Source: Rhodococcus sp. ARC_M5
GTDB lineage: Bacteria; Actinomycetota; Actinomycetes; Mycobacteriales; Mycobacteriaceae
NCBI RefSeq assembly: GCF_022810405.1
Contig: NZ_JALGQE010000002.1
Location: forward strand, 356,196 to 420,195
DNA length: 64,000 nucleotides
Direction: 5' to 3'
Shown here: in pieces, positions 48,139-55,375 of the stretch
Numbering within the stretch: the stretch's first letter is position 1
Layout: each line of letters starts with the position of its first letter
Notes under the pieces: model-generated
Seen by the model: the letters and a program-made list of their open reading frames with translations, nothing else
Database searches by the model: none
Told to the model about the DNA's origin: nothing
Program-made: the position numbers and the translations under genes

Positions 48139-49476
48139 GTGCCAGACAGGCTGGTGGCACCGGTGTTCGACGTCGATGCCAGTGACAATCCGATCGACAC
48201 CTACCTTCCCCAGAACGGCAACCGCGGCTATCGCGTCTCGCGCTACGAACTGGACCTCGAGTACAAGGTCGAGAGCAACCGGTTGACGGGCAAGGCGAAG
48301 ATCACGGCGGTCACCACGGCGACGGTGTCGAAGTTCGCGCTCGATCTCGGCCCGGCGATGAACGTGTCGAAAGTGTCGGTGAACGGCTCGCGTTCGGTGA
48401 AGTTCAGCCACCAGCGCGGCAAGCTCAAGATCACGCCCGCCAAGCCCATCGCGTCGGGTGCAGCACTGGTGGTCACGGTCGCCTACGGCGGAACTCCGAA
48501 GCCCATCAACGGTGTGTGGGGTGAGGTCGGCTGGGAAGAGCTCACCGAGGGCTCGCTCGTCGCGAGTCAACCGAACGGCGCGGCGTCGTGGTTCCCGTGC
48601 GACGACCATCCGGTGTCCAAGGCCAGCTACGGCATCACCATCACCACCGATTCGCCGTACTACGCGGTGGCCAACGGAACGTTGGTGCGCAAGCAGACCC
48701 GCGCCAGCCGCACCACCTGGGTGTACGAGCAGCCCGAGCCGATGGCCAGCTACCTCGCGACCATCCAGATCGGTCCGTACGAGCACCGCATCATCAGCCC
48801 GGGGCCGGTGCCGATGAAGGCCATCACTCCCCCGCGGCTGCGCGCGCAGTTCGATCACGACTTCGGTCGTCAACCGCAAATGATGGATACATTCGTACGG
48901 CTGTACGGCCCTTACCCTTTCGCGTCGTACACCGTGGTGGTGACCGACGACGATCTCGAGATTCCGATCGAGGCGCAGGGGCTGTCGATCTTCGGTGCCA
49001 ATCACTGTTCCGGTTCCCGGTACTACGAGCGTCTCGTGGCGCACGAATTGGCGCACCAGTGGTTCGGCAATTCGCTGACCCTCGGCAAGTGGGCCGACAT
49101 CTGGCTGCACGAGGGATTCGCCTGCTACTCGGAGTGGATCTGGGCCGAGAACTCGGGTGGCGCAACGGCTCACGACAAGGCCAAGCGAGCGCACACCATT
49201 CAGCGTGGCCTGGCGATGGATTTGCAGCTCACCGATCCCGGTCCTGAGAGCATCTTCGACGACCGCGTCTACAAGCGTGGGGCACTGGCGCTGCACGCGG
49301 TGCGAACGACAATCGGGGACGAGCGATTCTTCGGACTGATCCAGGAATGGACCTCCAAATACCGCTACTCGACGGTCGCAACGGCAGACTTCACCGACTT
49401 GGCCTCCCGCTTCGGTTGCCCCCGAAGCCTGTGGGACGCATGGCTTGTGGACAAGCAACTGCCGTCGTTGCCGTAG
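48139..49476 (+). CDS. M1-family zinc aminopeptidase
   Basis: 445 residues with a GTG start 7 bp after the NRPS stop, so the two are co-transcribed. The N-terminal beta-domain precedes a gluzincin core with HELAHQWFGN and the downstream WLHEGFACYSEW that gives the third zinc ligand Glu. The GAMEN substrate loop is changed to EAQGL. No signal peptide is visible, so it acts in the cytoplasm. Short M1 proteins commonly follow Pls/PosA-type synthetases in related genomes; a role in trimming or recycling its product is inference. Confidence 0.88.
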   Translation: MPDRLVAPVFDVDASDNPIDTYLPQNGNRGYRVSRYELDLEYKVESNRLTGKAKITAVTTATVSKFALDLGPAMNVSKVSVNGSRSVKFSHQRGKLKITPAKPIASGAALVVTVAYGGTPKPINGVWGEVGWEELTEGSLVASQPNGAASWFPCDDHPVSKASYGITITTDSPYYAVANGTLVRKQTRASRTTWVYEQPEPMASYLATIQIGPYEHRIISPGPVPMKAITPPRLRAQFDHDFGRQPQMMDTFVRLYGPYPFASYTVVVTDDDLEIPIEAQGLSIFGANHCSGSRYYERLVAHELAHQWFGNSLTLGKWADIWLHEGFACYSEWIWAENSGGATAHDKAKRAHTIQRGLAMDLQLTDPGPESIFDDRVYKRGALALHAVRTTIGDERFFGLIQEWTSKYRYSTVATADFTDLASRFGCPRSLWDAWLVDKQLPSLP

Positions 49477-49498
49477 TTCCCTGCCTGCTGCCTGTCTC

Positions 49499-49727
49499 CC
49501 CCAACTCCCGCAAACGCGCGCGCGTTTGCCAAAACCGGCCGGAATAGCCAACAACTATGCACGCGTCCGACGAATGCGCGCGCGTTTGCCAAAGCTCACG
49601 GCCGAAGACTCAGGGACCAGCGGGGCTCGGCTCCCCCAACTCCCGCAAACGCGCGCGCGTTTGCCAAAACCGGCCGGAATAGTCAACGACTATGCGCGCG
49701 TCCGACGAATGCGCGCGCGTTTGCGAA
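49499..49727. repeat. two 94-bp direct repeats with 20-bp palindromes
   Basis: Unit 1 is 49499-49592 and unit 2 is 49634-49727, nearly identical, 135 bp start to start. Each contains the perfect 20-bp palindrome GCAAACGCGCGCGCGTTTGC (49510-49529 and 49645-49664), and further down GAATGCGCGCGCGTTTGC as a partial second copy. With 49477-49498 and the linker, the region from the aminopeptidase stop to 49689 holds no gene. Confidence 0.85.
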
Positions 49728-49875
49728 GACTCCGACAGGGCGAAGCTTTGCGATCGGCGACGCGATCGCACGGGCCGACACTTGCATCGGGTGGGACGAC
49801 CTGAAACAGCACCCAGAACACGATGACGCCCAGCACGGCGAAAATCGGCCCCGGTCCGGAGTAGTTGTATTTCAT
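49690..49875 (-). CDS. small hypothetical membrane protein running into a repeat
   Basis: 61 residues from ATG 49875: MKYNYSGPGPIFAVLGVIVF begins with one transmembrane helix, followed by a basic tail (RKRARIRRTRA). The tail and stop codon are encoded by the 94-bp repeat unit 2, so the original end may have been replaced. It is unrecognised. The hydrophobic start and a clean ATG make it a plausible but weak gene. Confidence 0.4.
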   Translation of the reverse strand: MKYNYSGPGPIFAVLGVIVFWVLFQVVPPDASVGPCDRVADRKASPCRSLRKRARIRRTRA

Positions 49876-49925
49876 GTTCGCTCGCGTCGTGCGAGGGATG
49901 TACCCGCTGCACCGCACCGGCTGCG

Positions 49926-50546
49926 TCAGCGATACCCGAGCGACACCGTCAACCCAGCAATCGCGTATCCGTACAGCGCGACCGTAGCCAACGCCTGTCG
50001 CCAGAAGCCTTGCGGGAACGACGCCGCCCAGCGTCCCTTGCCGTCCAGTTGCAGATCGCAGGGGAAGTCGCTGATGGCCACGGCAGACGACGGCTGCTTC
50101 CAGTGCGCGAGCACCACCCCGGTAGTGAACGGCAGCCCCCGAACGAACAGGTGACCGCGTGCCTCCCCGGCCCGGTACCGCACCGCGGATTCGGTGACAA
50201 CCCCTGTGTACCAACGCCGTTGGACGTTCCATCCGGTGGCGTGCGCGAGTCGAAGGTTGCGGCCGCCTCGCAGAGCGGTGTCCACCGTCTCGACGTCCGC
50301 AATCACGCCCCAGCGCAGCATCGACACCCACCAGGCAATCCGTCGGCTGCGAAACACCAGTGCCCCGAGCAGAACGATCGCGAAGACGTACGGCACCGCT
50401 GTCGGATATCTCGACCAGCATGCGGCCGGCACGATGACAGCGGTCAGAAACCAGTACGACTCGCGTCGGTTCCATACGGTCGCACCCGCGAGTGCCACCG
50501 TCGGAGGCACCCGATGTGGTGGGGCAGTGCGAGCGGACTGCAGCAT
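49926..50546 (-). CDS. uncharacterised membrane protein
   Basis: 206 residues. Two transmembrane helices near the N-terminus (about 30-65, AVIVPAACWS and VPYVFAIVLLGALVF), a soluble middle of about 110 residues, and a last helix at the C-terminus (ALATVALYGYAIAGLTVSLG). The middle (HLFVRGLPFTTGVVLAHW, CDLQLDGKGRWAAS) has the look of a small beta domain, but I do not recognise a family. It is followed by the small membrane-protein frame on the same strand. Confidence 0.6.
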   Translation of the reverse strand: MLQSARTAPPHRVPPTVALAGATVWNRRESYWFLTAVIVPAACWSRYPTAVPYVFAIVLLGALVFRSRRIAWWVSMLRWGVIADVETVDTALRGGRNLRLAHATGWNVQRRWYTGVVTESAVRYRAGEARGHLFVRGLPFTTGVVLAHWKQPSSAVAISDFPCDLQLDGKGRWAASFPQGFWRQALATVALYGYAIAGLTVSLGYR

Positions 50547-50576
50547 GATGCCGCTGATCCTAGAGCCGAACCGCCC

Positions 50577-51833
50577 CTACGCGCTCGGCAAGTGAGCAGA
50601 CGTCTTCGATCGCACCACCAGGCCGCAGATTCCGGCCATCACCGCGCCGAACCCGAAGATGATCGGATACGTGACCACGCCGGGCCAGGTCTCGGTGAGC
50701 GCCGACAACACGGCAGGCACCGCGAAGCCCAGGTACGTCAGCGAGTAGAACACCGCAGTGAGGCCGGCGAGGTCGTCGGGGCCCGCAATGCGTTGCACCT
50801 CTTGCAGACCCGAGACCAGTGCCATGCCGTACCCGCACCCGAGAACCGCTGCGGCGATCAACGCCGCGGCAATGGTGAGCACCGACGCCGCCCAGGCAGC
50901 AACGGCCATACCGATCACCAGCAGAGTCAGCGCCACCAGAGCGCCTCGGGCGTTGGCCGGTGTGTCGATCCGACGCCCGACGGCCTGGATCGCGAACCCG
51001 GAGCCGAGTGCGATCACCGCCATCGCCGCAGACAGTGCGACGGGATAGCCGCCACCGGGCTCGTCGGCCAATGCGTCGGCCATCAGTGACGGCAGCACCG
51101 CGTAGGCGACGCTCGCGGCACCGAACACCCATGGTGCCAACGGCAGCACCACGAAAAGGAACCGGCGATGCGATGCGGACGGAATCCTCAGGTCGTCGAG
51201 CAGCTTCTTGTTCTTCGATGCCACTGTGGCAGTTCGTGTTTCGGGAACGGAGAGCATCCCGATACCGGCGACGATGCAGATGAGCACGTGCACGCTGTAG
51301 GCGAGGTGCGTCGGCCAGGGGGCCCACTGCGCGAGTACACCGGCGACACCGGCACCGAGGGCGAAACCCGCAGTCAGCGACATCGCGGCGCGTCGCGCTC
51401 CGGCACCTGTCTTGGCGGTGGCATCGCGGCTGGAGAGTTCCTTGACCCAGCTGCCGCCCACGGCCATACCGATTCCGAGCGCGATGCCGCTGAGCACGCG
51501 GCCCCCGAAGAGCATGTAGGCGTTGTCGGGCCCGAGTGCGATCAGAATGGACCCGGCTGCGGCAATTGCGGGGGCGGGCAACATGATCGGGCGTCGACCG
51601 AGCCGATCCGACAGCGGCCCACAGATCAGCATCGCCGGAATGATGCCCAGGACGTACGCGAACAGGAACGTATCGACCACCACCGCCGAGAAGCCGTGGT
51701 CGAGCCGATACATCACCAACAGCGGCGTGAATTCGTTGCCGCCCCACGCAACGGCGAACATGCCCGACGCCACCAGCAGCCAGCGTCGCGAAGTCAACTG
51801 GATGTCTCGATCGTTCGTGATCGTCTCGCTCAT
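50577..51833 (-). CDS. MFS transporter
   Basis: 418 residues with 12 hydrophobic helices and motif A-like GPLSDRLGRRPIM between TM2 and TM3, so a 12-TM sugar/acid or drug porter. A hydrophilic loop (KNKKLLDDLRIPS) separates the halves. The ATG overlaps the stop of the GntR regulator (ATGA), so the two form an operon. FCD-type GntR proteins often sense organic acids, so the cargo may be a carboxylate; this is inference. Confidence 0.86.
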   Translation of the reverse strand: MSETITNDRDIQLTSRRWLLVASGMFAVAWGGNEFTPLLVMYRLDHGFSAVVVDTFLFAYVLGIIPAMLICGPLSDRLGRRPIMLPAPAIAAAGSILIALGPDNAYMLFGGRVLSGIALGIGMAVGGSWVKELSSRDATAKTGAGARRAAMSLTAGFALGAGVAGVLAQWAPWPTHLAYSVHVLICIVAGIGMLSVPETRTATVASKNKKLLDDLRIPSASHRRFLFVVLPLAPWVFGAASVAYAVLPSLMADALADEPGGGYPVALSAAMAVIALGSGFAIQAVGRRIDTPANARGALVALTLLVIGMAVAAWAASVLTIAAALIAAAVLGCGYGMALVSGLQEVQRIAGPDDLAGLTAVFYSLTYLGFAVPAVLSALTETWPGVVTYPIIFGFGAVMAGICGLVVRSKTSAHLPSA

Positions 51834-52486
51834 CGTGCTCCCCCTCTGTCCGGTCGTAGGCCGTGCACCCCGAGCATGTGTTGTTCGACGGCCCGCTCGA
51901 ATCCGTCTGCGTCGCCGGCCTCGATCAGGTCGGTGAGTTGGCGATGGTCGTTGACGATGCGAGAGATCTGGCCCGGATCACGCGTCACCGAGGCTGCGGT
52001 CATCCGCCGCTGACGCTCGCGAAGTCCGTCGTAGAACGCGTCGAGCAACGGGTTGCCGCCGGCTCGAACAACGATGCGATGAAAGTCGGCGTCAGCGGCG
52101 CTGAATTGCGCGGCGGTGCCGTCGACAGCCAACTCCTCCTGCAGCTGCAGGTTCTCCCGCAGTGCCTCCACCACGCGCGCGCGGGCCGTCGCGTCGTCCA
52201 CGAAAGCGCGGACGCTGCCCGATTCGACCAGCCGACGCGCGTCGACGACGCTCTCGGCTTCCCCTACCGCGATCGGCACCACCAGTGCTCCGCGCTTGGG
52301 ATAGAGGCGCATCCACCCCTCGACCTGAAGCCGCAAAAACGCCTCGCGTACGGGGGTGCGACTGATCTCGAGGCGCGACGCGATCTCGCCCTCACTGACG
52401 AGCTCACCACCGGGAAGTTCCCCCGAAATGATGAGCTCCTTGACCGTCGCGTAGGCCGTATCGGCGGCTGATCTCGTCTCGGACAC
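51830..52486 (-). CDS. GntR-family regulator, FadR/FCD type
   Basis: 218 residues from GTG 52486. The winged helix-turn-helix covers about 10-70 (AYATVKELIISGELPGGELVSEGEIASRLEISRTPVREAFLRL), and an FCD ligand domain follows, with its helical bundle and His/Asp metal-binding residues (DADFHRIVVRAGGN). A strong promoter ends 7 bases before the GTG and there is no ribosome-binding site, so the message is leaderless. A palindrome inside that promoter suggests autoregulation. Confidence 0.9.
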   Translation of the reverse strand: MSETRSAADTAYATVKELIISGELPGGELVSEGEIASRLEISRTPVREAFLRLQVEGWMRLYPKRGALVVPIAVGEAESVVDARRLVESGSVRAFVDDATARARVVEALRENLQLQEELAVDGTAAQFSAADADFHRIVVRAGGNPLLDAFYDGLRERQRRMTAASVTRDPGQISRIVNDHRQLTDLIEAGDADGFERAVEQHMLGVHGLRPDRGGAR

Positions 52487-52493
52487 AACATAG

Positions 52494-52522
52494 ATACTAG
52501 ATGCACCTCAACTGTGCACCAA
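52494..52522 (-). promoter_or_regulatory. leaderless GntR promoter with operator
   Basis: -35 TTGGTG (52522-52517), 17-base spacer, -10 TAGTAT (52499-52494), 7 bases, then the GTG start codon. The palindrome TGCAC-N7-GTGCA (52502-52518) fills the spacer and is a natural GntR operator. Confidence 0.75.
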
Positions 52523-52534
52523 GCGAGGACCCCG

Positions 52535-52591
52535 GAAAAGTCCACTCGACGTGACATCGACCGTCGAAAAGTCCACTCAACGTCACATTGA
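52535..52591. repeat. 26-bp tandem direct repeat
   Basis: Copies at 52535-52560 and 52566-52591 share GAAAAGTCCACTC-ACGT-ACAT-GA with three mismatches in 26 and 31-bp spacing. It lies between the GntR promoter and the small upstream gene. Function unknown; it looks like a dispersed intergenic repeat. Confidence 0.7.
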
Positions 52592-52609
52592 CTCCCCAAG
52601 GGGAGGCGG

Positions 52610-52807
52610 TCAGGGCACCCAGTGCCTTGCGGCGATGTCGTCGATGATCGGGTCACCGTCCTGCGCCGCGTCGAGTGCCTCCAGATCGTCGCGCAGGGCG
52701 TTCAGGCGTGGGTCGTCTCCTTCTGCCTGTTCGGCAGCGGTGCCTCCGTCGTCGGCGAGTTGTGCGAGGAGTTTCGCGCGGACGCGATCCCGCAGAGAGT
52801 CGCTCAT
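52610..52807 (-). CDS. small acidic hypothetical protein
   Basis: 65 residues, ATG 52807. Very acidic (QAEGDDPRLNALRDDLEALD), probably helical, with no membrane segment. Its ATG overlaps the stop of the 32-residue membrane protein upstream (ATGA), so the two are translationally coupled. No family recognised; a soluble partner to the tiny membrane protein would fit. Confidence 0.6.
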   Translation of the reverse strand: MSDSLRDRVRAKLLAQLADDGGTAAEQAEGDDPRLNALRDDLEALDAAQDGDPIIDDIAARHWVP

Positions 52808-52902
52808 TCGTCGTCACCCTTCTTGAACACGCGGCGGGCCGTGGGGATGAGCGCGATGAGCACACCCAGCAGCACGATGATCGAGAAGATTTCCAGCAAC
52901 AC
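52804..52902 (-). CDS. 32-residue single-pass membrane protein
   Basis: GTG at 52902 right behind an excellent AGGAGGA ribosome-binding site encodes MLLEIFSIIVLLGVLIALIP followed by a basic end (TARRVFKKGDDE). One transmembrane helix with positive residues on the cytoplasmic side. The ATGA overlap with the next gene supports real translation. Too short for routine gene callers. Function unknown. Confidence 0.65.
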   Translation of the reverse strand: MLLEIFSIIVLLGVLIALIPTARRVFKKGDDE

Positions 52903-52918
52903 AGTTCCTCCTAGAGGT

Positions 52919-53329
52919 TCAGGTCGGAGCGATCGTGGTGCCCCACGGGGTGTTGCGCACCACGGTGAAGACGGTCAGTAGGGCGACCAGCACAGCAGCA
53001 GCCGGGCGATTCGGGCGAGGCAACGTCAGAGGCTTCTGCGTCCATCGTGCTCGAAGCCACAGCCCCCACACCCCGACGGCAACGACAACGAGCACAACCG
53101 CAACGACATTGCTCGACGCAGCCGCGGCGATATCTCCGCGAGTGAGGTCACCCAGAGCCCGCGTCGTGCCACATCCCGGGCACCACAGTCCGGTCAGCGC
53201 GTGCAACGGGCAGGGCAGATACGTCGAGGTCCGTGGGTCACGCACATGCAACAACACCAACCCGCCGACACCGGCGGCAGCCACGCCGAGGGGTGCGGCG
53301 ATGCTGCGTCCCCGGGTCGGTGCCGTCAT
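52919..53329 (-). CDS. DUF2752 membrane protein
   Basis: 136 residues. The diagnostic DUF2752 segment CPLHALTGLWCPGCGTTRAL (about 40-59) has three cysteines and a CPGCG core. Two or three transmembrane helices surround it. The family is common in actinobacteria and its function is not established. It lies 16 bp before the tiny membrane protein gene and 12 bp after the cupredoxin gene on the same strand, so it is probably in one operon with both. Confidence 0.88.
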   Translation of the reverse strand: MTAPTRGRSIAAPLGVAAAGVGGLVLLHVRDPRTSTYLPCPLHALTGLWCPGCGTTRALGDLTRGDIAAAASSNVVAVVLVVVAVGVWGLWLRARWTQKPLTLPRPNRPAAAVLVALLTVFTVVRNTPWGTTIAPT

Positions 53330-53341
53330 GTGCTCAGTCCA

Positions 53342-53689
53342 TCACGGTTCGACGACAACAGTCGCCGTCATGTCCGGATGCGGGGTGCAGTGGTAGGTGA
53401 ACGTGCCCGCGGTGTCGAAGGTGTGCGTGAACTGCCCGGTTTCCATCAGCGCGCTGCGGAACGAGTTGTCGTCGGCGACCACGTTGTGGGCCATGCCGCG
53501 GTCGGCGAACACCCAGGTGACGGTGTCTCCCACCGAGATCGTCAACGTTGCCGGCGAGTACATCCGATCGGCGACGGTCACCTGATTCTCGGCGACCGGT
53601 TCGGCGGGTGCAGCCGGGGTGGTCGGGGTGGCGCAGGCAGTCAGGGCCGAAGTGATCATCAATGCCGCGAAAAGTCCGAATGCCTTCAT
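53342..53689 (-). CDS. cupredoxin (plastocyanin-like) lipoprotein
   Basis: 115 residues from ATG 53689; an ATG at 53716 that overlaps the MerR gene stop (ATGA) is a serious alternative. The signal peptide ends in a lipobox (ITSALTAC, Cys about 18), so it is membrane-tethered outside the cell. A type 1 copper site is visible: His in MAHNVV, and Cys, His and Met in YHCTPHPDM. It probably carries electrons or copper in the envelope. Confidence 0.88.
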   Translation of the reverse strand: MKAFGLFAALMITSALTACATPTTPAAPAEPVAENQVTVADRMYSPATLTISVGDTVTWVFADRGMAHNVVADDNSFRSALMETGQFTHTFDTAGTFTYHCTPHPDMTATVVVEP

Positions 53690-53712
53690 GCATCCGACGG
53701 TACCCAAAGGGC

Positions 53713-54687
53713 TCATTCCCGCCGGCCGAGGATGTACTCGGCCGTCAGTGCGATCGAGCGTTCGGTGTCTCGGGTCAAGCCCTGCAAGGCGCGTGAGGCT
53801 GCCTGCCCCGGAATACTCGCCAGTGCCTGCGTCACTCGCAGTCGCGTCGGCGCATCTCCTGGCCCGTCCATCAGAGCCGCGACGATGGAGTCCGCGGAGC
53901 CCATCATGCCCAGCGCATCGGCGGCATCCACATCGTTGGTGCCGTCATGCACCATCTCGATCAGCGTGGGGACCGCATCGGCCACCCCACGCGCAGCCAA
54001 TTCCAGCGCAGCGACCCGGCTGACCTGCTCGTCGTCGTGGGCCAGCGCCTCCCGCAACACCTCGGTGGAATCGGGGTGAGATATCTCGACGACGGTGTCC
54101 ACCGCGCGGCGTCGCATCTCGGGGTCCGATGAGTTCAGACCTTCCCGGAGCGCCACCAGGGCGTCGCCCCCTGTCCGAGCGAGGGCCCACCGAAGCGCGC
54201 CCGCAACATTGGGCGCAGGCTCGCGCAGCACCGCTTCCGCCAACGCATCCGCCGGAATGGGTCGATCTCCGGCAGACGACAGCGCCGCCGCCTGCCGCTT
54301 CCCGGCGCTGACCGACTGCAGATCACCGAGCAGCGCGACGGTGCCGAGTACGTCCTCCCAGTCCTCCGGCCGCGGGTCGCCGATTCGACGCAACCGCGTG
54401 AGCAGGTCGGTATCTCGCGCGATGCGTTCCTCGGCTCGCGCCGCAAGCTCGTCGACGAGTCCCGACGCCGCGAAACTGGGATCGTCGAGCGCGCGACCGA
54501 CGTCGTGCAGCGACAACCCGAGCGAACGCAGCGATTCGACGTGGAAGAGACGTCGAACATCGTCCGGGGCGTACTCGCGATAGCCGGTGCCGCTACGAGA
54601 TGTCGGGCGTACGAGTCCGAGCCTGTCGTAGTGCCGAAGCATGCGCGCACTGACACCCGAACGCCGAGCAACCTCACCGATCAGCAT
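53713..54687 (-). CDS. MerR-family regulator with HEAT-repeat C-terminus
   Basis: 324 residues. The first ~70 are a MerR DNA-binding domain (MLIGEVARRSGVSARMLRHYDRLGL), then a coiled-coil dimerisation helix, and from about 150 a set of HEAT-like helical pairs (NSSDPEMRRRAVDTVVEI, AHDDEQVSRVAALELAARG). Such fusions are seen in actinobacteria beside stand-alone HEAT proteins, as here. The sensed signal is unknown. The gene overlaps or abuts the cupredoxin gene, so a metal or redox link is possible but not shown. Confidence 0.85.
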   Translation of the reverse strand: MLIGEVARRSGVSARMLRHYDRLGLVRPTSRSGTGYREYAPDDVRRLFHVESLRSLGLSLHDVGRALDDPSFAASGLVDELAARAEERIARDTDLLTRLRRIGDPRPEDWEDVLGTVALLGDLQSVSAGKRQAAALSSAGDRPIPADALAEAVLREPAPNVAGALRWALARTGGDALVALREGLNSSDPEMRRRAVDTVVEISHPDSTEVLREALAHDDEQVSRVAALELAARGVADAVPTLIEMVHDGTNDVDAADALGMMGSADSIVAALMDGPGDAPTRLRVTQALASIPGQAASRALQGLTRDTERSIALTAEYILGRRE

Positions 54688-54696
54688 CTGTCCATC

Positions 54697-55341
54697 TCAC
54701 CTCGTAGTGTCGGCTGCGCCAAGGGCATCGACTCGTGTGGCCTCGAAGACTGCGAACCCGGCGTCCGGATCTCGGAGCAGAGCCTCGGTGGCCAACGCGT
54801 GGATGCGAACGGCGACGTCCTTGCTCGACGCGGCCTCCCGCACCATCGGTTCGATCACCGATCCGAGCGCAACCAGCGCGCGACTGAGACTGCGCTGGAC
54901 GTCGTGGCCACCTCGTCCGAGTTGGGTGGACAGCATCGTCGCCAATAATCCTTCACTTCCTGACTGCACCAGGACCACCGCGGCTCGCCAGGCGCTGCGT
55001 GCCACCTCGTCGTCGGAATCGGAGATCACGTCCTCGGTGATCACCGGCCACGCCGACGGATCCTTGATCTTGGACATCGTGTGCAACGCCTGGCTGCGAG
55101 CGAGTGGCCCTCCGGTGCGCACCTCCTCGATCAGCCGCGGAACCGTCGACGACGCGGGAAGTCGAATCAGTGCCCACGTCAACATTTCTCGCACCTGAAA
55201 ATCGGGTTCGACGGCACACCGTTGCAGCAGCGCGTCGAGGTACCGTGGATCCGGAGAAGTCCCGATGTCGAGTGCAGCCCTGAGACGGACCGACGGATTG
55301 CGGTGCTGGAGTGCCCCGGCTACGAGATTTATCGAGTTCAT
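54697..55341 (-). CDS. HEAT-repeat protein
   Basis: 214 residues from ATG 55341. Nearly all of it is HEAT-like helical pairs (NPSVRLRAALDIGTS, DFQVREMLTWALIRL, LARSQALHTMSKI, DDEVARSAWRAAVVL). No catalytic motif. It ends 9 bp before the MerR-HEAT gene and is clearly in one operon with it. A protein-binding partner of that regulator is a reasonable inference. Confidence 0.82.
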   Translation of the reverse strand: MNSINLVAGALQHRNPSVRLRAALDIGTSPDPRYLDALLQRCAVEPDFQVREMLTWALIRLPASSTVPRLIEEVRTGGPLARSQALHTMSKIKDPSAWPVITEDVISDSDDEVARSAWRAAVVLVQSGSEGLLATMLSTQLGRGGHDVQRSLSRALVALGSVIEPMVREAASSKDVAVRIHALATEALLRDPDAGFAVFEATRVDALGAADTTR

Positions 55342-55375
55342 GACGGTCAGCCAAGACCTTGTCACTGTGTGAAGG

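Noticed and set aside
45928..49554. A 1208-codon minus-strand open frame opposite the NRPS and aminopeptidase
   Set aside because: Antisense shadow of two clear coding sequences; His/Arg/Asp-rich composition without domains.
49499..49727. CRISPR array
   Set aside because: Only two long repeat units, no regular spacers and no cas genes nearby.
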